From Caldilineaceae bacterium (GTDB taxonomy: Bacteria; Chloroflexota; Anaerolineae; Caldilineales; Caldilineaceae), in the NCBI GenBank assembly GCA_022823185.1, contig JAJDXQ010000011.1, forward strand, positions 62,001 to 126,000: 64,000 nt of DNA, written 5' to 3'. Each line of letters begins with the position of its first letter. Within the stretch, counting starts at the first letter, position 1. This document shows, piece after piece, positions 55,543-64,000 of the stretch. The notes below the pieces were generated by a model. That model saw nothing but the letters and a program-made list of their open reading frames with translations, did not search any database and was not told the DNA's origin. A program made the translations under genes and the position numbers.

Positions 55543-56898
55543 CTACTGCCCGCCCTCCTCCATCTCCCCGCTGACGGGCAGCTCGTCAAACGGCCCTTCA
55601 GTCGTAACGAAGGCGGCCGATACCCAACCATACCCGCTGGGAAGATCAGCGATGGCGACCTTGACCCAATCGCCCGACTCAGTTCGGCCGATGCCATTGA
55701 ACGTAACCCCGCCTACCGCTTTGGCCACGATGTCGTATTCGGTGCCCGGACCGGCCCGCACATTCAGACGCTGTCCAAAACTGTTGACGGTTACAATCAC
55801 CTTCTGCGGCGGGGACGCCGGTGTTGCTGTGGCGTCGGGCATTGCAGCGGCGTCGGGCGTTGCGGTTGCCTCCGGCATCGCGGTGGCCTCGGCCGTAGTC
55901 GTAGCCTCAGGCGTAGCAAGTTCAGTCGCCGTAGGTGTTACCGTGGCTTCGACAGCAACGATCCCCTCCTGTGGGATCACAAATTCCTTCACAGTCAGGA
56001 GGTGGCCCGTCACGACCAGGAGTTCATCTGCTGAGGCCCAACCGTGATCGCCTTCATCGTGGTATACGTAATACCACTCGTTATCCTCCGTGCGAAAGGC
56101 CGCGGTCAGCCGCGAGCCGGCTCTGTAATGTGCGACAAACGCTCCATCTTCGCCGTCCCAAAGGACCGCACCTCCAATCCGGGCCAGCGTCAGCGCAGTA
56201 GGTCCATCCGGAGGTTCAAAGGGAGTTGGCGTCGCTTCCGGCATTGCCTCAGAAGTAGCTTCCGGCATGGCTTCAGATGTCGGTTCCGGCATGGCCTCGG
56301 AAGTCGCTTCCGGCATGGCTTCAGTGGTCGACTCTGGCATCGCCTCTTCAGTAGGCTGCGCGGTGGACACTGCCATCGAATCTGGGGTGGTGGTAGCCTC
56401 CGGCGTCCCGGCCATCTGGTCGCCTGCCATGGCCTCAGGCGTAGCAGTCCCGGTAACCTCCATCGCGTCCGTTGCGGCTGCCTCAACCGTTGGCGATGGC
56501 GTAGGCGTGGCAGTCGGGGAAAGTGTCGGCGCAGGTGTGCTTGTCGGTGTTGGAGTAGGCTCCTCGATCGGAAGTCGTCCCAGACCGGCGGCCAGGAGAG
56601 TTCGCACTTCGACCCATCCCTCGGTCTCGTCCCGGGTCTCAACGAGTACCCAAAGGAGGTCGGTGGAGCGGAGTCGGGCCCTGATCAGTGAACCGCCCAC
56701 CAGAGTTTGTATTTCTTCGCCGTTGGGCCGGTCGTAGAGCGTGGCGCCCTGGTTGCGAACAACGGCAAGGACAGTAGTCGTGATTGGCGTTGCCTGGGCG
56801 GCTTCCCTTTCCAGTCTGCCGCCCTGGACTGCTCCCGGTTGGACCATCGCCAGAAACACAAGGGCCGCGAACCCAAAGACGAGTCGAATCTTCATCAT
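55543..56898 (-). CDS. secreted SH3-domain protein with low-complexity Thr/Pro/Glu/Met linkers
   Basis: 451 residues. A signal peptide (LVFGFAALVFLAMVQPGAVQGG) is followed by three SH3b-like segments: VVRNQGATLYDRPNGEEIQ near the N-terminus, ARIGGAVLWDGEDGAFVAHYRAGS in the middle and the clear bacterial SH3 type 3 domain FGQRLNVRAGPGTEYDIVA at the C-terminus. Two low-complexity linkers separate them; one contains several copies of an EAMPEATS-like octapeptide. Bacterial SH3 domains often bind cell-wall or surface components. GGAGAG lies just upstream; the second ATG (56895) is better spaced. It is 242 nt downstream of the HlyD-like gene and may have its own promoter. Confidence 0.85.
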   Translation of the reverse strand: MMKIRLVFGFAALVFLAMVQPGAVQGGRLEREAAQATPITTTVLAVVRNQGATLYDRPNGEEIQTLVGGSLIRARLRSTDLLWVLVETRDETEGWVEVRTLLAAGLGRLPIEEPTPTPTSTPAPTLSPTATPTPSPTVEAAATDAMEVTGTATPEAMAGDQMAGTPEATTTPDSMAVSTAQPTEEAMPESTTEAMPEATSEAMPEPTSEAMPEATSEAMPEATPTPFEPPDGPTALTLARIGGAVLWDGEDGAFVAHYRAGSRLTAAFRTEDNEWYYVYHDEGDHGWASADELLVVTGHLLTVKEFVIPQEGIVAVEATVTPTATELATPEATTTAEATAMPEATATPDAAAMPDATATPASPPQKVIVTVNSFGQRLNVRAGPGTEYDIVAKAVGGVTFNGIGRTESGDWVKVAIADLPSGYGWVSAAFVTTEGPFDELPVSGEMEEGGQ

Positions 56899-57140
56899 TG
56901 TCTCTCCAACACTCGAATGTTGCTCGTCAATGCGTTCTCCCCATGTTGCATAAGACGTAGACTTGGAAGCAAATAGGAACCTGGGCTACCGTTGCGCCCT
57001 CTTTGGCGCCTGGCAGCCGCGCAGTGGTTCCCATAGAAGTGATATGAGTGCCTGGCCGCAGCGGGACCTGATTTTTCTGGCTGCCGCCAAGCCGGGTCCG
57101 GCGCCGACCCGCGACTCCGGACTCCTTTTGACCTCAACAG

Positions 57141-58463
57141 TTATTCGAAAGTCGCCGAAACGAAAATGCCCGGATTGAACTGGGCCGTGCCCTCTTCTGG
57201 CAGTCGGATCGTTACGGGGAATGTCGAGTTGCCCTTGCCCGGCAAGCTTATGGGCGCAATCTTGGCAATTGTGGACAGAACCGTAATGTCATCGCTGCCG
57301 TAACGTGTGATCCTCACCGGATCGCCTACCGACATGGTCAACACCTGGTCCTGAGGAATCCCGACAACCAGCTCCAGTGATGAAGGATCGCCGATCACCG
57401 CCGAGGCCGAAGAGGAGCCGATAACCTGGCCTTCTTCCGCGTTCAGCGAAAGTACGACCCCCGTCATCGGCGCGCGCACGATTGCCTTATCCCTGCGCTG
57501 CTGCGACTCTTCCAGGCCAACCAAGGCCTGGCTTACCCGGAGCTCCGCCGATTTCTGGCTGTTGGTCAGCTCCATGATCCGCTGCACGGTCGCCTCGGCC
57601 GCCGCAACCCTTGCCCTGCCTACGGCCAAGTCCACCTCGGACACACCCTTCTCCAGTTCATTCACCGCGTGCTGTGCCCGGTGGGCCGCGGCCAGAGCGG
57701 ACTGCAATTCGGAGGCGCGCGGCGGCTGGGTCGCCTCGTTGTAAGAGGCCTGCGCTACGTTCAAATCGATCGTGACCCGCTGCAAAGCCGCCGCCTGCGG
57801 TGTGCCCCCAACATCGCCTCGCCAGGCAATCTCGTTGTAGGCGCGCTGGGCCTGCGTTACGGATAGCTCCGCCCGCTCAACGTTTGCCCTCAACTGCTGC
57901 AGCCGCGCCTCGGTCGGGCCGGCGAGCAGCTCGTTGTAGCGTGCCCAGGCGGCCGCGGCGCTCGCTCGCGTGGCGGCCATTTCGTCTTCCGTAGCGCCCC
58001 CTGCCTCCAACTTCGCCAGATTTGTTTTCTCCAGCTCCAAATTAGCCATTGCCACGGCCAGATCGCTTTCCGACGACTGCTCGTTTATCTCAAGGAGGGC
58101 GATTCGAGCCAGCTCCAGCCCGATTTCAGCCCGTTGGACGGCCCACTCCAGCTGTGTGGCATCGAGGCGGAACAACTCTTGACCCTCTTCAACAAGATCG
58201 CCCACTTCGACGTAGACCTCCATGACTTCGCCGCCCACCCCAGGCGTTACAGCGCGTGACGTCGTAACCTCAAGAGAGCCGAAGTAGGTTGGTATGCTGA
58301 CCTGGGCCTCAACAGCCCCTGGCTGTGCCCCGGTGACGAAGCCAACGCCCTCATTCAAACCTAGCCTGGTCGCGAATTGCCCGCCTTGAACAAAAAGAGC
58401 GCCGGCCGCAACCAGAGCGAGCAAGAGCAGAATGGGCGTTACCCGCCGAACGAAATGAAACAT
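57141..58463 (-). CDS. HlyD/RND-type periplasmic adaptor (membrane fusion protein)
   Basis: 440 residues: one N-terminal membrane helix (ITPILLL-type, VTPILLLLALVAAGALFVQGG), a lipoyl-like half-motif (VTPGVGGEVMEVYVEVGDLVEEGQELFRLD), and a long Ala/Glu/Gln-rich coiled coil from about residue 105 to 310. The second lipoyl half (KAIVRAPMTGVVLSLNAEEGQVIG) and beta-barrel domains follow. Adaptors of this kind link an inner-membrane ABC or RND pump to export. No pump or outer-membrane channel gene is next to it in the window, so its partner is elsewhere. The coiled coil is unusually long, similar to MacA/HlyD-like proteins of Chloroflexi. Confidence 0.9.
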   Translation of the reverse strand: MFHFVRRVTPILLLLALVAAGALFVQGGQFATRLGLNEGVGFVTGAQPGAVEAQVSIPTYFGSLEVTTSRAVTPGVGGEVMEVYVEVGDLVEEGQELFRLDATQLEWAVQRAEIGLELARIALLEINEQSSESDLAVAMANLELEKTNLAKLEAGGATEDEMAATRASAAAAWARYNELLAGPTEARLQQLRANVERAELSVTQAQRAYNEIAWRGDVGGTPQAAALQRVTIDLNVAQASYNEATQPPRASELQSALAAAHRAQHAVNELEKGVSEVDLAVGRARVAAAEATVQRIMELTNSQKSAELRVSQALVGLEESQQRRDKAIVRAPMTGVVLSLNAEEGQVIGSSSASAVIGDPSSLELVVGIPQDQVLTMSVGDPVRITRYGSDDITVLSTIAKIAPISLPGKGNSTFPVTIRLPEEGTAQFNPGIFVSATFE

Positions 58464-58800
58464 ACTGGCCTCCTCTGAAGAATCCAGATCCTCCGGAGCC
58501 TGACATCATGAATTGGTAGGGGGAAGGGCCATGCCGCCAACGGAATTTCGCTCCGCTGGCCGGAATTTGTCTCACCAGCGCCTTCGGCCCAACCTTCTCA
58601 CGCCGGCGCAACCAGAACAGTATACCAACCCCAAAAGATCAGCGCAAAGTGCTGTGAAGTCTGCCTTCAACGGCAAGCAAGCCGTGGTTGGCGCTCGTCA
58701 CTTCACCGGGAGGCGCTGCTCCAACCCCGCTGAGGTCTGCCAGGAACTGAAACGCGCGACGGAATCCTGGCGTGATGGCTGACATCTGATGCGGACTCAC
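58464..58800. other. intergenic region upstream of the HlyD-like gene
   Basis: 337 nt with no supported gene. An extended -10 motif for the minus strand lies at 58619-58627. Nothing else was recognised. Confidence 0.4.
58619..58627 (-). promoter_or_regulatory. extended -10 element for the HlyD-like gene
   Basis: On the minus strand TGGTATACT gives TGn directly before TATACT (58619-58624). The -35 region has no good match. The leader to the ATG at 58463 would be about 150 nt. Confidence 0.35.
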
Positions 58801-60789
58801 TCAGATTACCCGTTCGTTTCCGCCGTCAATGGGAATCTGCGCACCGGTCGTCTTGGCAAAAACCGGCCCAGCCAGGGTCGCTGCCAGCGCGGCGACATCC
58901 GAGGAAGTAACCTCTACGCCCAGCAGGTTTCGGGATTTGTACGCATCGACGCTAATCCCATAGCTGGCCGCGCGCGCTTGCAGAAGGTCTTCTGACCAAA
59001 GGGCCGTATCGAACACTGCATTGGGGTGCAGCACATTGACCCGAATGCCGTCCTGCGCCATTTCGAGGGCTGCGACGCGAGCGAGTTGAGTCAGGCCCGC
59101 CTTCGCCACCGAGTACGCCCCCGCGCCGGGCCCTGGGGCCGGCGCATTCTTCGATCCGATGATGACGACCGCAGGGTCACATCCCAATGCCAAATAGGGC
59201 GCGCACGCCTGCAGGAGCCGCTGCTGACTCGTTAAGTTCACCCGGATACTACTGTCCCAGTGTTCAGAATCCATCTCGGACAGCGGCTGGCTGGCTGGAA
59301 AAACGCCGGCATTGCAGATGACCACGTCCAATCCGCCCCATCTACGTACAACCTCTTCCACGGCCGATTTGAGTCCCTCATCGTCAGTAACGTCGCAGCG
59401 GATTCCGAGGACATTTCCGTTGTCAAAGAGGTCCGATACAGCCGGGCTGATATCGAGCGCGGCCACCACCGCCCCCTGCTCGAGGAACGCCTCAACGCTG
59501 GCGCGGCCGATGCCGCTGGCGCCCCCCGTTACCAGAACAACCTTGCCTTGGAACTGCGGCGCAGTGCCCGAGTTCTTCAGCTTGGCTTGCTCCAGCTCCC
59601 AGTATTCGATTGCGAAAATCTCGGCTTCGTCCAACGGCTGCCAGCCGCCCAGCGCCTCGGCCCAGTCGATCGCTCGCAGCGTGTGCCGCCTGATGTCGTC
59701 AATAACGCCAATTTCTCCCGGCGTGGCGCCAAAGGCCGCGCTGCCCGTTCCAGGCCACAACGCCCAGCGCGGCGCCGCGTCGAGCTGGGTCAGACTGCCG
59801 TCCGTGTTGCGCGCAAAGTATTTACGATAGGCAGCGGCGTAGTCAGCCACATCACCTTGACTGCCCTTGCCCGAGACGACCATGGGAATCCGCCTCGTGC
59901 GAATTACATGGTCAGGTGTCAGGAGACCCCGTGTCGCAAGCTCGGGCGCGTTCGACAACTCCGAGAACGCCTTAACGGCTGCCGAAGTATCCAACGAAGC
60001 CAGCACGGCTTGCCCGCGCAGTTCTGAGACTGCCTTGCGCAGCTGCGCTAGCTCAAGCAGCGCATCGGCAGAAACAGGCTTCTCAACAGGAGCCGCTTGC
60101 CCGCCTGTCTCGCCCGCCCTATTTTCTATGTACTGTTCAGCGGCCGTCACGATTTCAATATGTTTCTCGTAACTTTCGCGGGCTTCGTCGTCGAAAGTGA
60201 AGACCCCGTGATTGAGCAGAATCATCCCGGACAGAGCATCCCAATTCGTCTCTCGCGTCATCTCATAGATGGTTCGTGCGAGTACGAATCCGGGCATCAC
60301 ATACGGGACGATCAGCATCTGCGGGCCGTAGAGGTCGCGGACGATAGCCTCGCCGTCGGGCGTGTTGGTCAGAGCCACGACGGCATCGGCGTGCGAGTGG
60401 TCGACGTATCGGAATGGAATGATGGCGTGGAGGATCGCCTCCACCGAAGGATTCGGCGCGTAGGGATCGGTTAACGCGGCTCTCTGCGCAGTCACCATGG
60501 CGCTGTCCGAGAGTGTCTCCAGCGTTGCCATGCGCTGCAGCGGCTCCAATCGAACTGGCGCGAAGCCCGGCGCCTCGATCGTTGCCAGGTCCCAACCGCT
60601 GCCTTTGACGTAGAGCGCCTCCTCTTCCTCGCCAAAGATGTTCGTAGCGGTCGCCTTCACCGAGGTGTTGCCGCCGCCGTGGAGAACGAGCGACGGATCG
60701 CTTCCCAGCAGGCGCGAGGTATACACGCGCAACGCCAGCGGGTCACCGAAGAATCTGGCCGCATCCTGGTCATTCCACCTGCTCTGCAT
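58801..60789 (-). CDS. bifunctional class II aldolase / short-chain dehydrogenase
   Basis: A 662-residue fusion. Residues about 1-400 are a class II aldolase domain with HGGGNTSVK (substrate and metal region), the HSHADAVV zinc motif and a later His in LLNHGVFTF. Residues about 420-662 are a classical SDR with VTGGASGIGRAS, CNAGVF (altered NNAG), and YSVAK as YxxxK. This architecture is that of rhamnulose-1-phosphate aldolase/lactaldehyde dehydrogenase fusions, in which the aldolase product is oxidised in place. Rhamnose or fucose catabolism is therefore likely, but no kinase or isomerase gene is nearby. It starts 29 nt after the DUF169 gene. Confidence 0.93.
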   Translation of the reverse strand: MQSRWNDQDAARFFGDPLALRVYTSRLLGSDPSLVLHGGGNTSVKATATNIFGEEEEALYVKGSGWDLATIEAPGFAPVRLEPLQRMATLETLSDSAMVTAQRAALTDPYAPNPSVEAILHAIIPFRYVDHSHADAVVALTNTPDGEAIVRDLYGPQMLIVPYVMPGFVLARTIYEMTRETNWDALSGMILLNHGVFTFDDEARESYEKHIEIVTAAEQYIENRAGETGGQAAPVEKPVSADALLELAQLRKAVSELRGQAVLASLDTSAAVKAFSELSNAPELATRGLLTPDHVIRTRRIPMVVSGKGSQGDVADYAAAYRKYFARNTDGSLTQLDAAPRWALWPGTGSAAFGATPGEIGVIDDIRRHTLRAIDWAEALGGWQPLDEAEIFAIEYWELEQAKLKNSGTAPQFQGKVVLVTGGASGIGRASVEAFLEQGAVVAALDISPAVSDLFDNGNVLGIRCDVTDDEGLKSAVEEVVRRWGGLDVVICNAGVFPASQPLSEMDSEHWDSSIRVNLTSQQRLLQACAPYLALGCDPAVVIIGSKNAPAPGPGAGAYSVAKAGLTQLARVAALEMAQDGIRVNVLHPNAVFDTALWSEDLLQARAASYGISVDAYKSRNLLGVEVTSSDVAALAATLAGPVFAKTTGAQIPIDGGNERVI

Positions 60790-60818
60790 CTGTCAACGCC
60801 CCCAAGCCTCTCGCTGGC

Positions 60819-61574
60819 CTAATCGGACAGCCGTCCGAGTGATTCCTGGACGGTGGGGCGCTTGCCCGCCGCCACGTCCTCGCGCCGCCGTTCATGAAAT
60901 ACGGTCAGGATTTCATTCGACTTGGCCAATCCCTCTATCACCTGGCAGTAAGCATCGAGCTTGTCTGCCGGGAAGGCCCATAGGGCGACGTCGTCTGAGA
61001 GCGCGTCCAGGTAGGCGCGCGCGCCGCAACAGCCCAGGCTCATCGCCGCCCGTCCCCCATTCTTGACTTGGGGAACAACCGCGCAGGCCGGTCTGCCCAT
61101 CGCCGGCGGGATGCCCTCGTCAACGCGCGCGGCCGCCTCGGTCAGAATCAGGCTCTGCTGCGCGTGGGCGAAGAGCAGGACGATATCGGGGGCCATGGGA
61201 AAGTCGGCCAGCGGGCCGTATACGGTATGTCGCACGGGCTGCGACAGAACCGGAATGGCCGCCACCTCCTCCTCGCGCACGTAGTCCAGACCCTGCATTG
61301 CCTCCAACGCCGCCATCAGTTCTCTTGTCTGCGTCACGGGGGCGTCGGTCAGGTTGTGCGTGTGAATGCCGATGGCGCAAAGCGCGTGATCTTCTGCGCT
61401 GGTTGCAAAGACGCTCTGCGCCGCCTCCTGCCAGAAGTAGCAGCCCGCAGGGGCCACCTCCCCATAGGGCGAAACGCCCGCAGGCAGGTCGTCCGCGAAT
61501 GCGATTGCCACCGGGGGAACTGAGAGCTTCAGAGCTTCCTCCAGTGTGGCTGCCTGTGCCCCGATCGTGTTCAT
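60819..61574 (-). CDS. DUF169 family protein
   Basis: 251 residues. The sequence shows DUF169 features: a Cys-containing strand near the N-terminus (VAPAGCYFWQEAAQ), a middle region with HALCAIGIHTHNL, and the C-terminal CCGARAYL motif. The family is uncharacterised; conserved cysteines suggest a metal or iron-sulfur site. I choose the ATG at 61574 since AAAGGAG lies 8 nt upstream; the frame is open to 61646 but lacks a better site. It probably shares a transcript with the aldolase/SDR gene. Confidence 0.88.
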   Translation of the reverse strand: MNTIGAQAATLEEALKLSVPPVAIAFADDLPAGVSPYGEVAPAGCYFWQEAAQSVFATSAEDHALCAIGIHTHNLTDAPVTQTRELMAALEAMQGLDYVREEEVAAIPVLSQPVRHTVYGPLADFPMAPDIVLLFAHAQQSLILTEAAARVDEGIPPAMGRPACAVVPQVKNGGRAAMSLGCCGARAYLDALSDDVALWAFPADKLDAYCQVIEGLAKSNEILTVFHERRREDVAAGKRPTVQESLGRLSD

Positions 61575-61748
61575 TACGACAACTCCTTTAGTTGACTGAT
61601 TCGCCTTGGGTCGATTGGGACCGTTACGCCGGAAGGAGCGGCGCAAACAGCGGGGCGTTATCTTGCAAGGTCCTTCAGATGCGATGCTCCGTCTTCAAGC
61701 GGCCAGGAAAGGGCCAGGAAACCCGGCGGCAGAAGACGCGCAGCCACG

Positions 61749-62738
61749 TCAGTTGCTCTCTGATGTGACTGCCTTCGAGAAATCCAGCCATGCCGGTCCC
61801 GGTCTGAACCCCAGCTTCAAATTGAGAGCGTACATGGCGCTGCCCTCCTCGTTGCTTGTCTCGATAGTGGCTGCACCGGATGACATGGCGTATTGAACTG
61901 TGCGCGACTTGAGGGCGGTCGCAATGCCCCGGCGCCGAAAGGACCGAACGACACCGGTCAACCCTGTGTCCAGCCGATTGCCGCTGGGATCGTTGCGCCA
62001 GAGATTGCTCATGCCTATCAGGTCTCCCGCCGCGTTGAGGGCAACGAAAAACGCGTTCTCATCAAGCGCGGGGTCATTGAGGACCATTTCCTCAAATTCA
62101 CTGATCGTCGGCTTGGAGAACGGATCGGTAGACTCCACATCTTGAAGGATCTCCCACCGAAGATCGCGCAGGCGGGGCTTCCAGTCAAGGACGTCCGCTT
62201 TGAGCTCGTTCAGCGTCAGAATCCTTACGCCGTCTTGACCCATTTTCCTGCCAGCCTGCTCGGAGAAAGTTGCATCCGCCGCGCTCGTCCGCAAGACTGA
62301 TGTCGGAGATCGCATCGTCTCCCGGAACCCTTGCGCCAGCAAGAACTGCACTCGCGCAATCTCGTTTTCTCTTGCCCTTGAAGCCAGACGATTCACCTTC
62401 GTTCCGTCTTCCGCAACAAGGCGTGTAAGTCCCGCGTAGAGTAGCGAGAGAACCTGGGCCTCCTCTTGTTCCGGGTGAATATCGAAGCGAAAGTGAACCG
62501 TGAACGGGGCCTCCTGCCAGTACGCCTGGTAACAGGTACCCACGGCCGCCAAACCATCTCCCCTCGATACAAGCATAACTCTCTGGAGTAGGTACCCGGC
62601 CGGCCAATCCTGGTCTTCCTGGCGCAATTCATGGGCGGAGGCGGGACGATTTCCAGGTGACGCGACCCGGAGCAGCGATGCCAGGTCATCGTATTCCCTG
62701 TCGGTCTCCTCAAAAGGTCGAACAACGTAAGGTGTCAC
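61749..62738 (-). CDS. GNAT family N-acetyltransferase, probable double domain
   Basis: 329 residues. The C-terminal half has the acetyl-CoA loop RSFRRRGIATALKSRTVQYA and the terminal strand GFRPGPAWLDFSK, with a preceding strand GVVRSFRRRGIA typical of GNAT. The N-terminal half (PFTVHFRFDIHPEQEE...LLYAGLTRLVAEDG) resembles a second, degenerate GNAT fold. Such paired GNATs are frequent in Chloroflexi and Actinobacteria. The substrate is unknown. It starts 5 nt after the stop of the aldo/keto reductase gene, so translation is probably coupled. Confidence 0.88.
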   Translation of the reverse strand: MTPYVVRPFEETDREYDDLASLLRVASPGNRPASAHELRQEDQDWPAGYLLQRVMLVSRGDGLAAVGTCYQAYWQEAPFTVHFRFDIHPEQEEAQVLSLLYAGLTRLVAEDGTKVNRLASRARENEIARVQFLLAQGFRETMRSPTSVLRTSAADATFSEQAGRKMGQDGVRILTLNELKADVLDWKPRLRDLRWEILQDVESTDPFSKPTISEFEEMVLNDPALDENAFFVALNAAGDLIGMSNLWRNDPSGNRLDTGLTGVVRSFRRRGIATALKSRTVQYAMSSGAATIETSNEEGSAMYALNLKLGFRPGPAWLDFSKAVTSESN

Positions 62739-62743
62739 TGGGT

Positions 62744-63760
62744 TCAGTCCAACGACGGCATCCGCGCCGCGCTGTCACGGCGCTCGTGCATGTTGAATTC
62801 CATCGATTTCGGGTACCGGTCCGGAAGGTGGGACACGTCGTTCAGCTGTCCGCGAACTTCAACCGGCAATGTCCAACCGCCGGCCTGGAGGTTGTCCCGG
62901 GCCTGCTCGATTGTACGCGCCCCGACGATTGCGCTGGTAATGGCAGGTTGCTCCAGAACCCAACGCGTGGCAATCTGCGCAGGTGTCCGCCCCAGGTCTG
63001 AGGCGACCTCCAGTAACGTCGCGAGCGCCTGATCGGCGTTCGCGGCAAAGTAGTTCTGGGGAAAAGCCCAGCCTTCTTCAGACCGGGCGCCGCTGTGTGT
63101 GCGCTCGCCGGGACGGTATTTGCCGGTGAGAAAGCCGCCGCCCAGGGGGCTCCACACAACCACGCCGATGCCCTTCAGCTGGCAAACAGGAATGATCTCC
63201 TGCTCGATGTCCCGCACAACGAGGCTGTACTGGGGTTGATAGGCGGCAAACCGCTCCCAGCCATTGTGATCGCTCAGCCACATGGCCTCCATCAGACGCC
63301 ATGCCTCGAAATTGCTGCACGCTGTATAGCGCGCCTTCCCTTGCCGCACGAGGTCGTCCAGCGCACGCAGAGTCTCGTCCAACGGTGTTTGCGAGTCCAC
63401 GTGGTGTATGTAAAGGATGTCGATGTAGTCCATCTGCAACCTGCGCAGACTTTCCTCGACGGTGTGCATAATATGAAAGCGGCTTGTGCCGGAACTGTTT
63501 ACATCGGGGCCCATGGGGTTGAAGAACTTGGTGGCAACGACCGCGTTGCGGCGACGGCCCTTCAACACGTTTCCCAGAATCGTTTCTGACGCGCTGTCAG
63601 CGTAGGAATTAGCCGTATCGAAGAAGTTCACCCCAGCATCGAACGCCAGATCGACGATGCTCGCGGCCTCCTTTTCATCCGTGCCGTGGCCGAAGGTCAT
63701 CGTTCCCAGGCAGATCTCTGAAACCTTCAACCCGGTTCGTCCCAGCCGCCGATATTCCAT
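62744..63760 (-). CDS. aldo/keto reductase
   Basis: A 338-residue TIM-barrel NADPH oxidoreductase. The catalytic tetrad is visible: Asp and Tyr in FFDTANSYADSASE, Lys in VVATKFFN and His in DILYIHHVD. The cofactor-binding end of the barrel reads SAIVGARTIEQARDNL. It resembles YajO/Tas- and beta-subunit-type reductases of aldehydes or sugar ketones. AAAGGAGG 5 nt upstream supports the ATG at 63760. It leads a short operon with the GNAT gene, possibly continuing into the DUF169 and aldolase genes (174-nt and 29-nt gaps). Confidence 0.94.
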   Translation of the reverse strand: MEYRRLGRTGLKVSEICLGTMTFGHGTDEKEAASIVDLAFDAGVNFFDTANSYADSASETILGNVLKGRRRNAVVATKFFNPMGPDVNSSGTSRFHIMHTVEESLRRLQMDYIDILYIHHVDSQTPLDETLRALDDLVRQGKARYTACSNFEAWRLMEAMWLSDHNGWERFAAYQPQYSLVVRDIEQEIIPVCQLKGIGVVVWSPLGGGFLTGKYRPGERTHSGARSEEGWAFPQNYFAANADQALATLLEVASDLGRTPAQIATRWVLEQPAITSAIVGARTIEQARDNLQAGGWTLPVEVRGQLNDVSHLPDRYPKSMEFNMHERRDSAARMPSLD

Positions 63761-63961
63761 ACCAGCCTCCTTTTGCGTGCTGCGTCAACACATGAAAATC
63801 AAGCAGGAAATGTACAGTGATCAGGCGAGTTGCCTCGTGGAGGAACGGCAGCGCCATGTCCGGAGAAGCACGCCCCCGAATCTCTCACCGGGAGGGCCGC
63901 GAAAGGCAACTCACCTTCTAAACCTTTCACTGCGGGCCCTACGCTTGTGCCCGCGACGCTG

Positions 63962-64000
63962 CTACGCCTGCTCCGTCAGCGCATCCTGCAACCGCCGCAT
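63962..64000 (-). CDS. possible C-terminal end of a minus-strand gene cut by the window edge
   Basis: The minus-strand frame reads MRRLQDALTEQA before a TAG at 63962-63964, which has the character of a helical protein C-terminus. Thirteen codons are too few to identify it; the gap from 63761 to 63961 holds no gene. It could be chance. Confidence 0.25.
   Translation of the reverse strand: MRRLQDALTEQA

Noticed and set aside
59807..59816. TTGCGCGCAA palindrome similar to the operator arms at 47235-47257
   Set aside because: It lies inside the aldolase/SDR coding sequence, lacks the 7-nt spacer, and is expected by chance in GC-rich DNA.

Overview
The window reads like a chromosomal segment of a heterotrophic member of Chloroflexota (Anaerolineae/Caldilineales-like). 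This is inferred from gene content, not from a marker gene. Clues are Thr/Pro 'TPTP' linkers in secreted proteins, a class II HMG-CoA reductase beside an archaeal-type HMG-CoA synthase, a fused aldolase/short-chain dehydrogenase, and many sugar-acid and small-molecule catabolic genes. Base composition is GC-rich and even. I see no rRNA, tRNA, CRISPR array, insertion sequence or phage gene.

Layout. 1-438: end of a zinc-ribbon coiled-coil protein. 563-5534: sugar-acid style metabolic genes (uronate-dehydrogenase-like epimerase, creatininase family, 2-hydroxyacid dehydrogenase, a lactonase with an in-frame stop, an SDR). 5955-11276: cell-surface and redox genes (DsbA-like protein, a DsbB-cytochrome c fusion, an anchored secreted protein, a secreted FN3/leucine-rich-repeat protein). 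11671-16293: pth and mfd. 16515-19053: HMG-CoA synthase and reductase, the entry to the mevalonate pathway. 19209-23613: three membrane genes, two of them divergent relatives of NuoN and NuoL/M. 24077-25942: ftsH. 26036-27280: ribonuclease D. 27913-31212: a hypothetical gene, then a tightly packed Nudix / unknown / monoglyceride-lipase-like trio.

31599-47068 is the most striking part. Fourteen consecutive minus-strand genes encode a dipeptide-type ABC importer, a BKACE (3-keto-5-aminohexanoate cleavage) enzyme, a sugar-isomerase-like TIM barrel, a zinc alcohol dehydrogenase, an amidohydrolase, a small unknown protein, two phytanoyl-CoA-dioxygenase-like enzymes, a ThDP-dependent enzyme and an NHL beta-propeller broken by one TGA. 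It looks like one import-and-degradation operon for an unidentified compound. Its promoter region holds a perfect palindrome (TTGCGCGT-N7-ACGCGCAA) over the -10 box.

47341-54805 holds a possible small ORF, a small membrane protein and a second, minus-strand carbohydrate locus: a GH4 glycosidase, an enolase-superfamily dehydratase, an SDR and a 934-residue glycosidase-like protein. Its near-consensus promoter (TTGACA-N17-TATATT) is overlapped by an inverted repeat. 55543-63760 holds an SH3-domain surface protein with an octapeptide repeat, an HlyD-like adaptor, a fused aldolase/SDR, a DUF169 protein, a GNAT protein and an aldo/keto reductase.

Two unrelated beta-propeller genes each carry exactly one in-frame stop with good coding on both sides. 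They are either young pseudogenes or base errors. Starts were chosen from ribosome-binding sites and family alignment; several genes use GTG, and a few long reading frames were trimmed.
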